Source: Arthrobacter sp. PAMC25564 (GTDB lineage: Bacteria > Actinomycetota > Actinomycetes > Actinomycetales > Micrococcaceae). Taken from it: a stretch of DNA of 64,000 nucleotides. Numbering within the stretch: position 1 is the stretch's first letter; every line of letters begins with the position of its first letter. The stretch lies in the NCBI RefSeq assembly GCF_004798705.1, contig NZ_CP039290.1, positions 744,001 to 808,000 of the forward strand, written 5' to 3'. A model generated the notes under the pieces. It did not search any database and was not told where the DNA came from. It saw only the letters and a list, made by a program, of their open reading frames with translations. The translations under genes were made by a program, and so were the position numbers. This document shows, in pieces, positions 41,726 through 50,609 of the stretch.

Positions 41726-43383
41726 CACCGCAGCCAGAGGGCATGCCGCTCGGCCTGGCCCTCCAAAGCCCCGGACACGCCGGCGCCCGCCCCGGAGGGA
41801 TGGTGCCCGATCTCGTGTACGCACCCCATGCCCTGCATACGGGCCATGCCACGCACGCTGCTCCTGCAACCGTTGCGCCCGCACTTCGGCCCTCCGCCGG
41901 ACGCGCCCCGGTTGACGCTGCGGTCCTGCCCGCCACCACGCCCGCAACGGCAAGGCTCTCCGGCCGGGAATGGGCGCGGTTCCTGCGCCGTCTGCTGCGT
42001 GGCACGGATGCCCTGGTCGTCATCGTCTCCGTCATCGCTGGATTCCTCGTCCGTTTCGAGGCCGGTCAGCCCTTCGGGGGAAGCCAGGCCGATCTTAACG
42101 CGGCCTTCATCGGCGGGGTCCTCGGCGTGCTGTGGATTGCGGCCCTGAGCCTCTACCGCACCAGGGACCCGAAGATTCTGGGAACCGGGACCAGCGAGTA
42201 CAAGCGTGTCGCCGCCGCCAGCAGCGCGGTCTTCGGGCTGCTCGCCGTCGGCCTGGTAGCGTTCCGCGTCCAGCCGGCATCGGCGTTCCACCTGGTTTCC
42301 CTGCCGCTGGGTCTCATCCTGCTGCCCGGAAGCCGCTGGTTTGCCCGCCGCTGGTACAACGCGCGGCAGGCCCAGGGGCAGTACCTCGTCAAGGCGATTG
42401 TCATTGGGCAGGCCGATGATGTGCGCTACGTGCTCAAGCGGATCGCCCGGAAGTCCGGTTCCGTCTACGAAGTTCTCGGGGTGTCGTTGCCCGGCGGGCG
42501 GCGGGGGACCTCGTTCGACGTCGACGGCCGCCGGGTGCCGGTCCTGTCCTCCACTGATGACGTCGTCCGGACAGTCGGCCGCTGCGGGGCGGAAGCGGTC
42601 ATCGTTGCCGGCCCGATGCCCGGCGGCAACCAGTACATCCGCGAACTGGGCTGGGGGCTTGAAGAGCACAAAGCGGAACTTGTGCTGGCCTCGTCCCTGA
42701 CCAACGTCGCCGGGCCCCGGATCCACTGGCGTCCGGTGGAAGGGCTGCCGTTGATGCACGTGGACGTGCCGCGGTACAGCGGCGCCAAGCATGCCTTCAA
42801 GCGGCTGCTGGACATCGCGGTGGCCGCGACTGCCCTGGCCCTGCTGTCGCCCCTGTTCCTCGTTCTGGCGATCATCGTCAAACGCGACAGCCCTGGGCCG
42901 GTCCTGTTCCGGCAGGAGCGGGTGGGCAAAGCCGGGAAACCATTCCGGATGCTGAAATTCCGGTCCATGGTCACCAACGCGGAAGCCGCGCTGGCCGGGC
43001 TCGGGGCGCAGAACGAGGGCGCCGGCGTTTTGTTCAAAATGCACAACGATCCGCGGGTTACCCGCTGCGGACGCTGGATGCGGCGTTACTCGCTGGACGA
43101 ACTCCCCCAGTTTTGGAACGTCCTGACCGGCGAAATGAGCCTGGTCGGACCCCGGCCCCCGTTGCAGCGCGAGGTCGGCGGCTACGAGCGGCACACGCAC
43201 CGCCGGCTGCTGATCAAACCGGGAATCACCGGGCTGTGGCAAATCAACGGCCGATCGGATCTGCCGTGGGATGAGGCTGTGCGCCTGGATCTCTACTACG
43301 TCGAAAACTGGTCAATCATGGGCGACGTCATCATCATGTGGCGCACCTTCAGAGCTATGTGCCTGCCTGCGGGCGCGTACTGA
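41722..43383 (+). CDS. Undecaprenyl-phosphate sugar phosphotransferase (initiating transferase)
   Basis: 553 residues if started at the GTG at 41722; an ATG at 41743 and longer in-frame starts are possible. The N-terminal half has about four spans and a CoA-binding-like domain. The C-terminal catalytic domain (about 355-553) shows KRLLDIAVAATALALLSPLF, then GPVLFRQERVGKAGKPFRML, KFRSM, DELPQFWNVLTGEMSLVGPR and KPGITGLWQINGRSD. It moves a sugar-1-phosphate onto undecaprenyl phosphate at the inner membrane face, the first step of repeat-unit assembly. First enzyme gene of a seven-gene operon. Confidence 0.92.
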   Translation: MTPQPEGMPLGLALQSPGHAGARPGGMVPDLVYAPHALHTGHATHAAPATVAPALRPSAGRAPVDAAVLPATTPATARLSGREWARFLRRLLRGTDALVVIVSVIAGFLVRFEAGQPFGGSQADLNAAFIGGVLGVLWIAALSLYRTRDPKILGTGTSEYKRVAAASSAVFGLLAVGLVAFRVQPASAFHLVSLPLGLILLPGSRWFARRWYNARQAQGQYLVKAIVIGQADDVRYVLKRIARKSGSVYEVLGVSLPGGRRGTSFDVDGRRVPVLSSTDDVVRTVGRCGAEAVIVAGPMPGGNQYIRELGWGLEEHKAELVLASSLTNVAGPRIHWRPVEGLPLMHVDVPRYSGAKHAFKRLLDIAVAATALALLSPLFLVLAIIVKRDSPGPVLFRQERVGKAGKPFRMLKFRSMVTNAEAALAGLGAQNEGAGVLFKMHNDPRVTRCGRWMRRYSLDELPQFWNVLTGEMSLVGPRPPLQREVGGYERHTHRRLLIKPGITGLWQINGRSDLPWDEAVRLDLYYVENWSIMGDVIIMWRTFRAMCLPAGAY

Positions 43384-43400
43384 CTTAGAGAGGATACACA

Positions 43401-44513
43401 ATGGATGAAACACCTCCGGGGTACTCCCGCGGCCTGGACCTTGCGGGAGCTACGGGTCAGTTGCGTGTTGCCGTCATCGGCGCCGGCTATTGGGGCCCCA
43501 ACCTGGCGCGCAACTTCACGGCGAGCCCTGACTGGGAGCTCGCCGGAATAGTGGACCTGGACCAGCCGCGGGCAGCCAAGCTCGCCGCGGCCCAGGGCAG
43601 GGTTCCCGTCTTCAGGTCCATTGACGAACTGCTGGACCTGGTCGACGTCGACGCCGTTGCGATTGCGACGCCGGCACACACGCACCACGGCATCGCCCTG
43701 ACGGCACTCAAGGCCGGCAAGCATGTGCTGGTCGAGAAGCCTCTCGCCGACAGCCGGATCAAGGGACTGGAGATGGTCGAGGAGGCGGAAGAGCGGGAGC
43801 TGGTCCTGATGGCGGACCACACCTACTGCTATACCCCGGCAGTATTGAAGATCCGGGAACTGATCGCCGACGGGTCGCTTGGCGACATCCTGTTCATCGA
43901 TTCGGTACGGATCAATCTGGGGCTGGTGCAGCCGGACGTGGATGTCTTCTGGGACCTCGCCCCGCACGACCTGTCCATCCTCGACTTCATCCTTCCTGGC
44001 GGGCTGCAGCCGGTGGAGGTGGCGGCACACGGTGCGGATCCCCTGGGCACCGGCCATGCGTGCATCGGGCACCTGACGTTCGCGTTGCCCAACGACGCCA
44101 TGGCACACGTCCACGTGAACTGGCTGAGCCCGACCAAGATCCGCCAGCTGGTCGTCGGGGGCTCCCGGCGCACGCTCGTCTGGGACGATCTGAATCCGCA
44201 GCAGCGGCTCAGCATCTACGACCGCGGCGTCAGCCTGGACAGGCAGTCCCGGTCCGCGGCAGACAAGAAGGCCTCGGCCATTTCCTACCGGCTCGGCGAC
44301 ACCTGGTCGCCGGCCTTGCCCGAACACGAGGCGCTCGGCCAGATGGTGGCCGAATTCGCCAGCAGCATCTGGCAGCAGCGGCCCGCGCGGACCAGCGGGG
44401 CCGCCGGCCTCCGGGTGCTTTCGGTGCTGGAAGCAGTGAGCAGCAGCCTCGAAGCGGATGGACGGTCCAGCGCCGTCATCGGCAACGAGGTCCAATTGGA
44501 GGGAACGCGATGA
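43401..44513 (+). CDS. Gfo/Idh/MocA-family dehydrogenase (WlbA-like)
   Basis: 370 residues. The Rossmann motif is VAVIGAGYWGPNLARNF (about 23-39), followed by ATPAHTHHGIALTALKAGKH and the family's EKPLA (about 115-119). The second domain carries VDVFWDLAPHDLSILDF. Beside a DegT aminotransferase and an acetyltransferase, the likely reaction is oxidation of a nucleotide sugar at C3, as WlbA does on UDP-GlcNAc uronic acid. It overlaps the next gene by ATGA. Confidence 0.85.
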   Translation: MDETPPGYSRGLDLAGATGQLRVAVIGAGYWGPNLARNFTASPDWELAGIVDLDQPRAAKLAAAQGRVPVFRSIDELLDLVDVDAVAIATPAHTHHGIALTALKAGKHVLVEKPLADSRIKGLEMVEEAEERELVLMADHTYCYTPAVLKIRELIADGSLGDILFIDSVRINLGLVQPDVDVFWDLAPHDLSILDFILPGGLQPVEVAAHGADPLGTGHACIGHLTFALPNDAMAHVHVNWLSPTKIRQLVVGGSRRTLVWDDLNPQQRLSIYDRGVSLDRQSRSAADKKASAISYRLGDTWSPALPEHEALGQMVAEFASSIWQQRPARTSGAAGLRVLSVLEAVSSSLEADGRSSAVIGNEVQLEGTR

Positions 44514-45505
44514 GCACGTTGCAGGGGGCACGGGTCCTCGTGACCGGGGGAGCCGGAACCATCGGTTCCACACTTGTTGACCATCTGGTCGCCGCCGGGG
44601 TTGACCGGATCGACGTCCTGGACAACCTCGTCCGGGGCCGCCGGGCGAACCTCGATGATGCGCTGGCCACCGGCCGGGTGCAGCTGGTCCAAGGCGATGT
44701 GCGCGACCGGGACCTGGTCCACGACCTGACCCGGGGCAAGGACATCGTCTTCCACCAGGCGGCCATCCGGATTACCCAGTGTGCGGAGGAGCCCCGGCTG
44801 GCCCTGGAGGTGCTGGCGGACGGCACCTTCAACGTGATCGAGGCTGCGGCAGCCCAGCGCGTGGACAAGCTGATTGCGGCCTCCAGCGCCTCGGTGTACG
44901 GCATGGCGGAGGCGTTCCCCACCACGGAACGCCACCATCACCACAACAACGACACCTTCTACGGCGCGGCCAAGTCCTTCAACGAAGGCATGGTGCGCAG
45001 CTTCCGGGCCATGACCGGGCTGGATTATGTCCTGCTGAGGTACTTCAACGTCTACGGACCCCGGATGGACGTGCACGGCCTGTACACCGAGGTGCTGGTG
45101 CGTTGGATGGAACGCATCGCGGACGGCCAGCCGCCCCTGATTTTCGGAGACGGACGGCAGACCATGGACTTTGTCCACACCCGGGACATCGCCCGGGCCA
45201 ACATCCTGGCCGCCGGCAGTGACGTCAGGGAGGGCGTCTACAACGTCGCGAGCGGCGCCGAGACCAGCCTGCTGGAACTCGCCGAGGCCCTGTTGCGCGC
45301 CATGGACTCGGGCCTGCACGTGGAGCACGGTCCGGACCGCGCCGTAAACGGCGTCGTCCGTCGGCAGGCGGATACGAGGGCGGCAAGGCTCGATCTTGGC
45401 TTCAGTGCTGAAACCGGGCTCGAGGAAGGCCTCCGGGAGCTCGTCGCCTGGTGGCGCCCGCTGCGGGATGAAATCGCAGCCTCCCGGGTTGGAGCCGCAC
45501 GATGA
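44510..45505 (+). CDS. NAD-dependent nucleotide-sugar epimerase/dehydratase
   Basis: 331 residues from the ATG at 44510. Extended SDR: VLVTGGAGTIGSTLVDHL (about 9-26), the SSASVYG strand, the catalytic Tyr/Lys in FYGAAKSFNE, and RYFNVYGPRMD. Possible activities are C4 epimerisation or 4,6-dehydration of a UDP-sugar; the closest feel is UDP-glucose/GlcNAc 4-epimerase. It overlaps its neighbours on both sides by 4 bases. Confidence 0.85.
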   Translation: MSTLQGARVLVTGGAGTIGSTLVDHLVAAGVDRIDVLDNLVRGRRANLDDALATGRVQLVQGDVRDRDLVHDLTRGKDIVFHQAAIRITQCAEEPRLALEVLADGTFNVIEAAAAQRVDKLIAASSASVYGMAEAFPTTERHHHHNNDTFYGAAKSFNEGMVRSFRAMTGLDYVLLRYFNVYGPRMDVHGLYTEVLVRWMERIADGQPPLIFGDGRQTMDFVHTRDIARANILAAGSDVREGVYNVASGAETSLLELAEALLRAMDSGLHVEHGPDRAVNGVVRRQADTRAARLDLGFSAETGLEEGLRELVAWWRPLRDEIAASRVGAAR

Positions 45506-46689
45506 CCATCAGTCAGGACCATGACCAGGACCAGGCGCTGAGCCGGATTAACGTGATGAAACCATGGCTCGGAAGCGAGGAAGCCGACGCCGTGGCGGAA
45601 GTGATCGCTTCCGGTTGGGTGGCGCAGGGGCCCCGCGTGGCGAGGTTCGAGGAAGCTTTTGCCGCCTCGCAGCGGGCCGCGCACGCCGTCGCGGTCTCCA
45701 ACTGCACCACGGCCCTGCACCTGGCGCTGAAAGTGGCCGGCGTCGGGCCGCACGACGACGTCGTCGTGCCCTCCTTCTCGTTCATCGCCACCGCCAACGC
45801 CGCCACGTACGTGGGCGCCCGGCCGGTATTTGCCGACGTCGAGGCGGACACCGGCAACGTGTCGGCGCAGACCGTGGCCGCGGCCCTGACCCCGGACACC
45901 CGGGCCGTCATCGTGGTGGACCAGGGCGGCATGCCTGTCGACCTGGAACCGATCCGGGAGCTGTGCGACCCGCTGGGCATCACGGTGATCGAGGATTCGG
46001 CCTGCGGGGCAGGCTCCACATACCGGGGGCGCCCGGTGGGGGCAGGCGCCGAACTCGCCGCATGGTCCTTCCACCCCCGCAAGATCCTGACCACCGGCGA
46101 GGGCGGCATGCTGACCACCGGCCGCGCCGAATGGGCGCACCGGGCCAGGCAACTGCGCGAACACGCCATGAGTGTGTCCGCCAATGACCGCCACGCCTCG
46201 ATCCTGGCCCCGGCGGAGGAGTACCTGGAAATCGGCTTCAACTACCGGATGACCGATATGCAGGCAGCCGTGGGGCTTGTGCAGCTCGGACGGCTGTCCC
46301 AGGCGGTGGTCCGGCGCCGGCAGATCGTCGCCGGCTACACCAAGGCGCTCGGTCACCTGGAAGGGCTGCGCTTCAGCCGGGATCCCGTCTACGGCACCAG
46401 CAATTTCCAGTCCTTCTGGTTCGAGGTCCTGCCGGAGTTCCCCCTGGGCCGGGAGGAACTGCTGGAACAGCTGGCGTGGGACGGCATCTCCGCGCGGCGC
46501 GGCATCATGGCCGCGCACCGGCAGCCGGCCTACGCCGGACTGGACACCGGCAGCGCGGACTTGTCCGTCACCGAACGGCTCACGGACAACACCGTTATTC
46601 TCCCGGTCTACCATCAGCTGACCCCGGACGATCAGTACCGGGTGACCCGCTCCATCCTGCGCGCGAGCGGGGAGCGATCACATGAGTGA
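45502..46689 (+). CDS. DegT/DnrJ/EryC1-family sugar aminotransferase
   Basis: 395 residues, PLP fold type I. The cofactor lysine is Lys194 in SFHPRKILTTGEGG, with Asp165 in IEDSACGAG. SNCTTALHLALKVAG (about 66-80) is the phosphate-binding part. It would transaminate a 3-keto or 4-keto nucleotide sugar, taking the product of the neighbouring dehydrogenase or dehydratase. Start overlaps the epimerase stop (ATGA). Confidence 0.92.
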   Translation: MTISQDHDQDQALSRINVMKPWLGSEEADAVAEVIASGWVAQGPRVARFEEAFAASQRAAHAVAVSNCTTALHLALKVAGVGPHDDVVVPSFSFIATANAATYVGARPVFADVEADTGNVSAQTVAAALTPDTRAVIVVDQGGMPVDLEPIRELCDPLGITVIEDSACGAGSTYRGRPVGAGAELAAWSFHPRKILTTGEGGMLTTGRAEWAHRARQLREHAMSVSANDRHASILAPAEEYLEIGFNYRMTDMQAAVGLVQLGRLSQAVVRRRQIVAGYTKALGHLEGLRFSRDPVYGTSNFQSFWFEVLPEFPLGREELLEQLAWDGISARRGIMAAHRQPAYAGLDTGSADLSVTERLTDNTVILPVYHQLTPDDQYRVTRSILRASGERSHE

Positions 46690-47338
46690 GCTCCTTCTCA
46701 TTGCAGCCAGTGGCCTGGCCCGCGAGGTGCTGGCCACCGTCCGCGAGTCCGGCCAGTTCGACGTCGTCGGCATCCTCGACGATGACACTGCCAAGGTGGG
46801 GTCCGTGGTTGATGGCGCACGCGTCCTCGGGCCGCCCAGCGACGTGCTCCGCTACCCGGAAGCCAGGGCGGTCGTCTGCATCGGTGCCGGGCGGGCGCGT
46901 GAGCGGGTCGTCGCCAGACTCGCCGGTCTGGGCTTCCCGGCATACCGCTTTGCGACCGTTGTCGATCCTTCTGTACGGGTCCCGTACTGCTGCGACATCG
47001 GCCCGGGGAGCATCCTGCTGGGCCACGTCACCCTGACCGCGGGGGTGACGCTCGGGGAGCACGTGGTGGTGATGCCAGGCGTGACGCTCACCCATGACGA
47101 TTTCGTTGAGGATTTCGCCACCTTCGCCGCCGGAGTCTCGCTGGGCGGCGGTGTCAGGATCGGGCGTGGCGCCTACCTGGGCATGAACGCCAGCGTGCGC
47201 GAAGGGGCCTCGGTGGGTGCCGGGGCGGTGATCGGCATGGGCGCGGTCGTCCTGGCCGACGTGCCCGAGGACGAGACCTGGGTCGGTGTTCCGGCGCGCG
47301 CTATGCGAAGCGGAGTCCTTAGCCGATCGGCGGGATAG
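46682..47338 (+). CDS. NeuD/PglD-like sugar acyltransferase
   Basis: 218 residues: an N-terminal UDP-sugar-binding half (MSELLLIAASGLAREVLATV, then the VVGILDD strand) and a C-terminal left-handed beta-helix with hexapeptide repeats (about 100-205), ending GVPARAMRSG. The catalytic histidine is probably His139 in LTHDDFVED. It acylates an amino sugar. It overlaps the aminotransferase by 8 bases. A near-duplicate is cut by the left window edge at 1-429. Confidence 0.88.
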   Translation: MSELLLIAASGLAREVLATVRESGQFDVVGILDDDTAKVGSVVDGARVLGPPSDVLRYPEARAVVCIGAGRARERVVARLAGLGFPAYRFATVVDPSVRVPYCCDIGPGSILLGHVTLTAGVTLGEHVVVMPGVTLTHDDFVEDFATFAAGVSLGGGVRIGRGAYLGMNASVREGASVGAGAVIGMGAVVLADVPEDETWVGVPARAMRSGVLSRSAG

Positions 47339-47396
47339 GGCCATGAAAACCAGTGCCCGCCACTGGGATCCAGGAACCGTTTACGGCAGGAGCGAC

Positions 47397-48002
47397 ATGA
47401 GTGACACGAAGAACATTGCCAACACAGCAGACGTGGCAGAGACCGCGAGCATCGGGGCGCACACCCGGATCTGGCATCTTGCCCAGGTCCGCGAGGACGC
47501 CGCCGTGGGCAAGAACTGCAACATCGGCCGGGGCGCGTATATCGGCCCGGGGGCCACCGTCGGCGATAACTGCAAGCTGCAAAATTATGCCTTGGTTTAT
47601 GAACCGGCACGCCTTGCCGACGGCGTCTTCGTCGGCCCCGCGGCCGTTCTGACCAACGACCTGTATCCGCGGGCCATCACCCCGGAGGGAAGCCTCAAAG
47701 GATCGGACGACTGGGAGGCCGTCGGGGTCACCGTGGGCAAGGGTGCCTCCATCGGAGCCCGCGCTGTCTGCATCGCACCGGTCGTCATCGGCGAATGGGC
47801 GACTGTGGCCGCCGGAGCCGTCGTCACGAAGGACGTTCCGGCCTACGCCGTCGTTGTCGGGGTCCCGGCACGGCAGGCCGGCTGGGTGGGAGAGGCCGGG
47901 CATCCGCTGAAGCAGGACGACGGCGGTACCTGGCTGTGCCCCGCCACCGGGCGGCGCTATGTCGAAGCTGACGGGCAGTTGTTGCCCGCGGAAATATCCT
48001 GA
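47397..48002 (+). CDS. WlbB/WbpD-like sugar N-acetyltransferase
   Basis: 201 residues from the ATG at 47397 behind AGGAG. The left-handed beta-helix begins ETASIGAHTRIWHLAQVRED and continues GRGAYIGPGATVGDNCKLQN, YALVYEPARLADGVFVGPAA and VLTNDLYPRA. These match enzymes that acetylate the 3-amino group of UDP-2-acetamido-3-amino sugars. The C-terminus adds a small LCPATGRRYVE segment. With the dehydrogenase and aminotransferase it completes a three-step route to a 2,3-diacetamido sugar. Confidence 0.88.
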   Translation: MSDTKNIANTADVAETASIGAHTRIWHLAQVREDAAVGKNCNIGRGAYIGPGATVGDNCKLQNYALVYEPARLADGVFVGPAAVLTNDLYPRAITPEGSLKGSDDWEAVGVTVGKGASIGARAVCIAPVVIGEWATVAAGAVVTKDVPAYAVVVGVPARQAGWVGEAGHPLKQDDGGTWLCPATGRRYVEADGQLLPAEIS

Positions 48003-48011
48003 GGGGGCGGC

Positions 48012-50609
48012 ATGGAAGAGCTGGGCAGCAGCAGGGTGATCCTGGGCGGCACGCCGGTGGATCTCATGGACCCTGAACCGGCGTTGGAGCTGATCCTCGC
48101 GCGTGCAGCCCGTGGTGGTATTCCGCCGCTGGCTGTCGCCTCGGTGAATCTTGACCATCTCAACCATTTCGGCACCGGCGGCCGCTGGGCCGGCACCCTG
48201 CACGCGGATCCTGCCAGCGCCGTGGAGTGGCTGTACCTGCTGGACGGAGCGCCACTGGTGGCGCAGTCACAACGGCTCACCGGGCGCCGCTGGCCGCGGC
48301 TGGCCGGGAGCGATCTGGCGTCCCCCCTGTTGGCCCGGGCTGAGGAACTCGGCCTGAGGGTGGGATTCCTCGGCGGTTCGGAGGACAACCAGCGGCTGCT
48401 GGCGGACAAGATTGCGGCGGAACATCCGCGGCTCCACGTGGCCGGGATGTGGTCTCCGGACCGGAAGGAACTGGCCTCCATCCCGGACTCGGAACGGATC
48501 GCCCGGGACATAGCCGGCTCCGGAGCGCAGATCCTGTATGTGGGACTCGGCAAACCCCGCCAGGAGCTCTGGATCGACCAGTACGGAAGCCTCACCGGTG
48601 CTGCCGTGCTGCTGGCCTTCGGCGCGGCCGTGGACTTCCTTGCCGGCCGCGTCCGGCGCGCACCCCGGTGGGTGAGCGAGCACGGCCTGGAATGGAGCTA
48701 CCGGCTGGCCCTGGAGCCACGGCGGCTGGCCGGCCGCTACCTGATCGGTGGACCGCCGGCATATCTGAAGCTGCGGACCGACTCGTGCACCGTGCCCCCG
48801 GCCCTAACGGCTTCGGTGCCGCACGCTGCACCCGCCCCCCGGACCCCGGCCCGCTTTACCGGGCCGGACGGCTTGGCGGACGCTGCCGTCGTCGTCGTCA
48901 CCTACAACAGTTCACGGGACATCGGTGCACTGCTCGAAAGCCTGCGGGAGGAAACAGCGGATCTGACCCTGCGGGTGCTCGTGGCGGACAATTCCTCCAG
49001 GGACGGAACCCTGGGGCTGGTGCGCCGCGGACACCCCGACGTCATCGCGTTCTCCACCGGGGGCAATCTTGGCTATTCGGCGGGAATCAATGCTGCCCTG
49101 CGGAGAGCCGGTGATTCCGCCACGGTGGTGGTGCTCAACCCGGACCTCAGGGTCCAACGGGGCAGCCTGAAGACCATGCTGCAGCGGCTGCGTGCTTCCC
49201 GGGCGGGGGCCGTCGTCCCGCGGTTGATCGACCCGGACGGCGGCACCAGTCCGACGCTGCACCGGGAACCGAGCCTCACGCGCGCCGTCGGTGACGCGTT
49301 TCTGGGCCGCCGGGCGGGCAGCCGGCCCGGCTGGCTCGCCACCACCGATTTCAACCCGGAAGGCTACGACCACCCGCACCCGGTCCAGTGGGCGACCGGC
49401 GCCGCGCTGATGGTCCGGCGCTCCCTGGCCGACTCAGTGCCGTGGGACGAGTCGTACTTCCTTTACTCGGAAGAGACAGATTTCTTCCGCCGCCTGCGGA
49501 TGCTGGACGAAACGGTCTGGTACGAGCCTGCGGCCACCATGACCCATAAGGGCGGCGGATCCGGCGCGTCAACGGAACTGAACGCACTGATGGCCATTAA
49601 TCGGACCCGCTACATCCGCAAGTACCACTCGGCAGCGTACGCGGCCGTGTTCCACACCGTCCAGATCCTGTCCGAAGTGCTGCGGTGCTGGAAGCCGGAC
49701 CGTCAGGGTGTGCTGTGGACCATGCTCTCCGAAGATCGCTGGGCTGACCTTCCCGGCCCCACCAGGGACGCTGACGCTTCGGAATTCCCTGCGGGCTCGG
49801 TGATCATCCCGGCGCACAATGAGTCAGGGGTGATTGCCAGGACGTTGGCTCCTTTGGCCCAGTTGGCGGCTGCCGGCAGGCTGGAAGTGTTCGTGGTCTG
49901 CAACGGTTGCACCGATGACACCGCCGAGATCGCCCGCCGCTTCGAAGGCGTGACGGTCCTGGAATCGCCGCGGCCCTCCAAGACCGCGGCCCTGAACGCG
50001 GGCGACGCTGCCGCCACCCGGTGGCCGAGGCTCTACCTCGACGCGGATGCACAGATAAGCCCCGGCACGGTGCGGGACGTCCTGAACGCACTGTCGGAGG
50101 GCACGCTCCTGGCGGCACGTCCGGCGGCGCGGGTGGACCTCCAGGACGCCCATCCGTTAATCCACGCCTACTACGGCACGCGCCTGCGGTTGCCGTCTGC
50201 GCGCAGCGGGCTCTGGGCGGGCGGCGTGTATGGCGTGTCCGAGCGGGGCCACCAGCGGTTCGGGGAGTTCCCGGACGTGATTGCCGATGACCTGTTCGTG
50301 GACCGCCTGTTTGCGGCTTCGGAAAAGGCGGTCCTGGATGTCGAGCCCGTCGTGATCCGGCCTCCCCGGACACCCCGTGACCAGCTGGCGGTGCTGCATC
50401 GGGTCTACCGCGGCAACGCCGAGCAGAACGGCCGTGAGGGCCAGCACAGTACCGCCCGGCACACCTTGGCGGAGGTGGTCAGATCCATCCGGGGACCGCT
50501 CTCGGCAGCCAATGCCGCCGTCTATTTGGGATTTGCGGTTGCCGGCCGCCGGGGTGCGGCGCGGCCGGGCGGCTGGGAACGTGACAACAGCAGCCGCGGG
50601 GATTCCTAG
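48012..50609 (+). CDS. Triple-domain glycosyltransferase (WecG/TagA + GT2 + GT2)
   Basis: 865 residues with three transferase domains in one chain. Residues 8-250 are a WecG/TagA/CpsF domain (ASVNLDHLNHF, LRVGFLGGSEDN, ILYVGLGKPRQELWI). Residues 291-560 are a rhamnosyltransferase-like GT2 (VVVVTYNSS, VLVADNSSRDGTL, LNPDLRV at 375-381, SEETDFFRRL at 486-495). Residues 595-800 are a second GT2 (SVIIPAHNES, VVCNGCTDDT, the DxD in YLDADA at 675-680). The linkers are short. It would add three sugars to the lipid-linked acceptor at the membrane. Last gene of the operon; its stop shares CTAG with the convergent gene. Confidence 0.9.
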   Translation: MEELGSSRVILGGTPVDLMDPEPALELILARAARGGIPPLAVASVNLDHLNHFGTGGRWAGTLHADPASAVEWLYLLDGAPLVAQSQRLTGRRWPRLAGSDLASPLLARAEELGLRVGFLGGSEDNQRLLADKIAAEHPRLHVAGMWSPDRKELASIPDSERIARDIAGSGAQILYVGLGKPRQELWIDQYGSLTGAAVLLAFGAAVDFLAGRVRRAPRWVSEHGLEWSYRLALEPRRLAGRYLIGGPPAYLKLRTDSCTVPPALTASVPHAAPAPRTPARFTGPDGLADAAVVVVTYNSSRDIGALLESLREETADLTLRVLVADNSSRDGTLGLVRRGHPDVIAFSTGGNLGYSAGINAALRRAGDSATVVVLNPDLRVQRGSLKTMLQRLRASRAGAVVPRLIDPDGGTSPTLHREPSLTRAVGDAFLGRRAGSRPGWLATTDFNPEGYDHPHPVQWATGAALMVRRSLADSVPWDESYFLYSEETDFFRRLRMLDETVWYEPAATMTHKGGGSGASTELNALMAINRTRYIRKYHSAAYAAVFHTVQILSEVLRCWKPDRQGVLWTMLSEDRWADLPGPTRDADASEFPAGSVIIPAHNESGVIARTLAPLAQLAAAGRLEVFVVCNGCTDDTAEIARRFEGVTVLESPRPSKTAALNAGDAAATRWPRLYLDADAQISPGTVRDVLNALSEGTLLAARPAARVDLQDAHPLIHAYYGTRLRLPSARSGLWAGGVYGVSERGHQRFGEFPDVIADDLFVDRLFAASEKAVLDVEPVVIRPPRTPRDQLAVLHRVYRGNAEQNGREGQHSTARHTLAEVVRSIRGPLSAANAAVYLGFAVAGRRGAARPGGWERDNSSRGDS

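Noticed and set aside
41461..43242. A 593-codon open frame antisense to the sugar transferase
   Set aside because: No recognisable domain. The sense protein has every motif of the transferase family.
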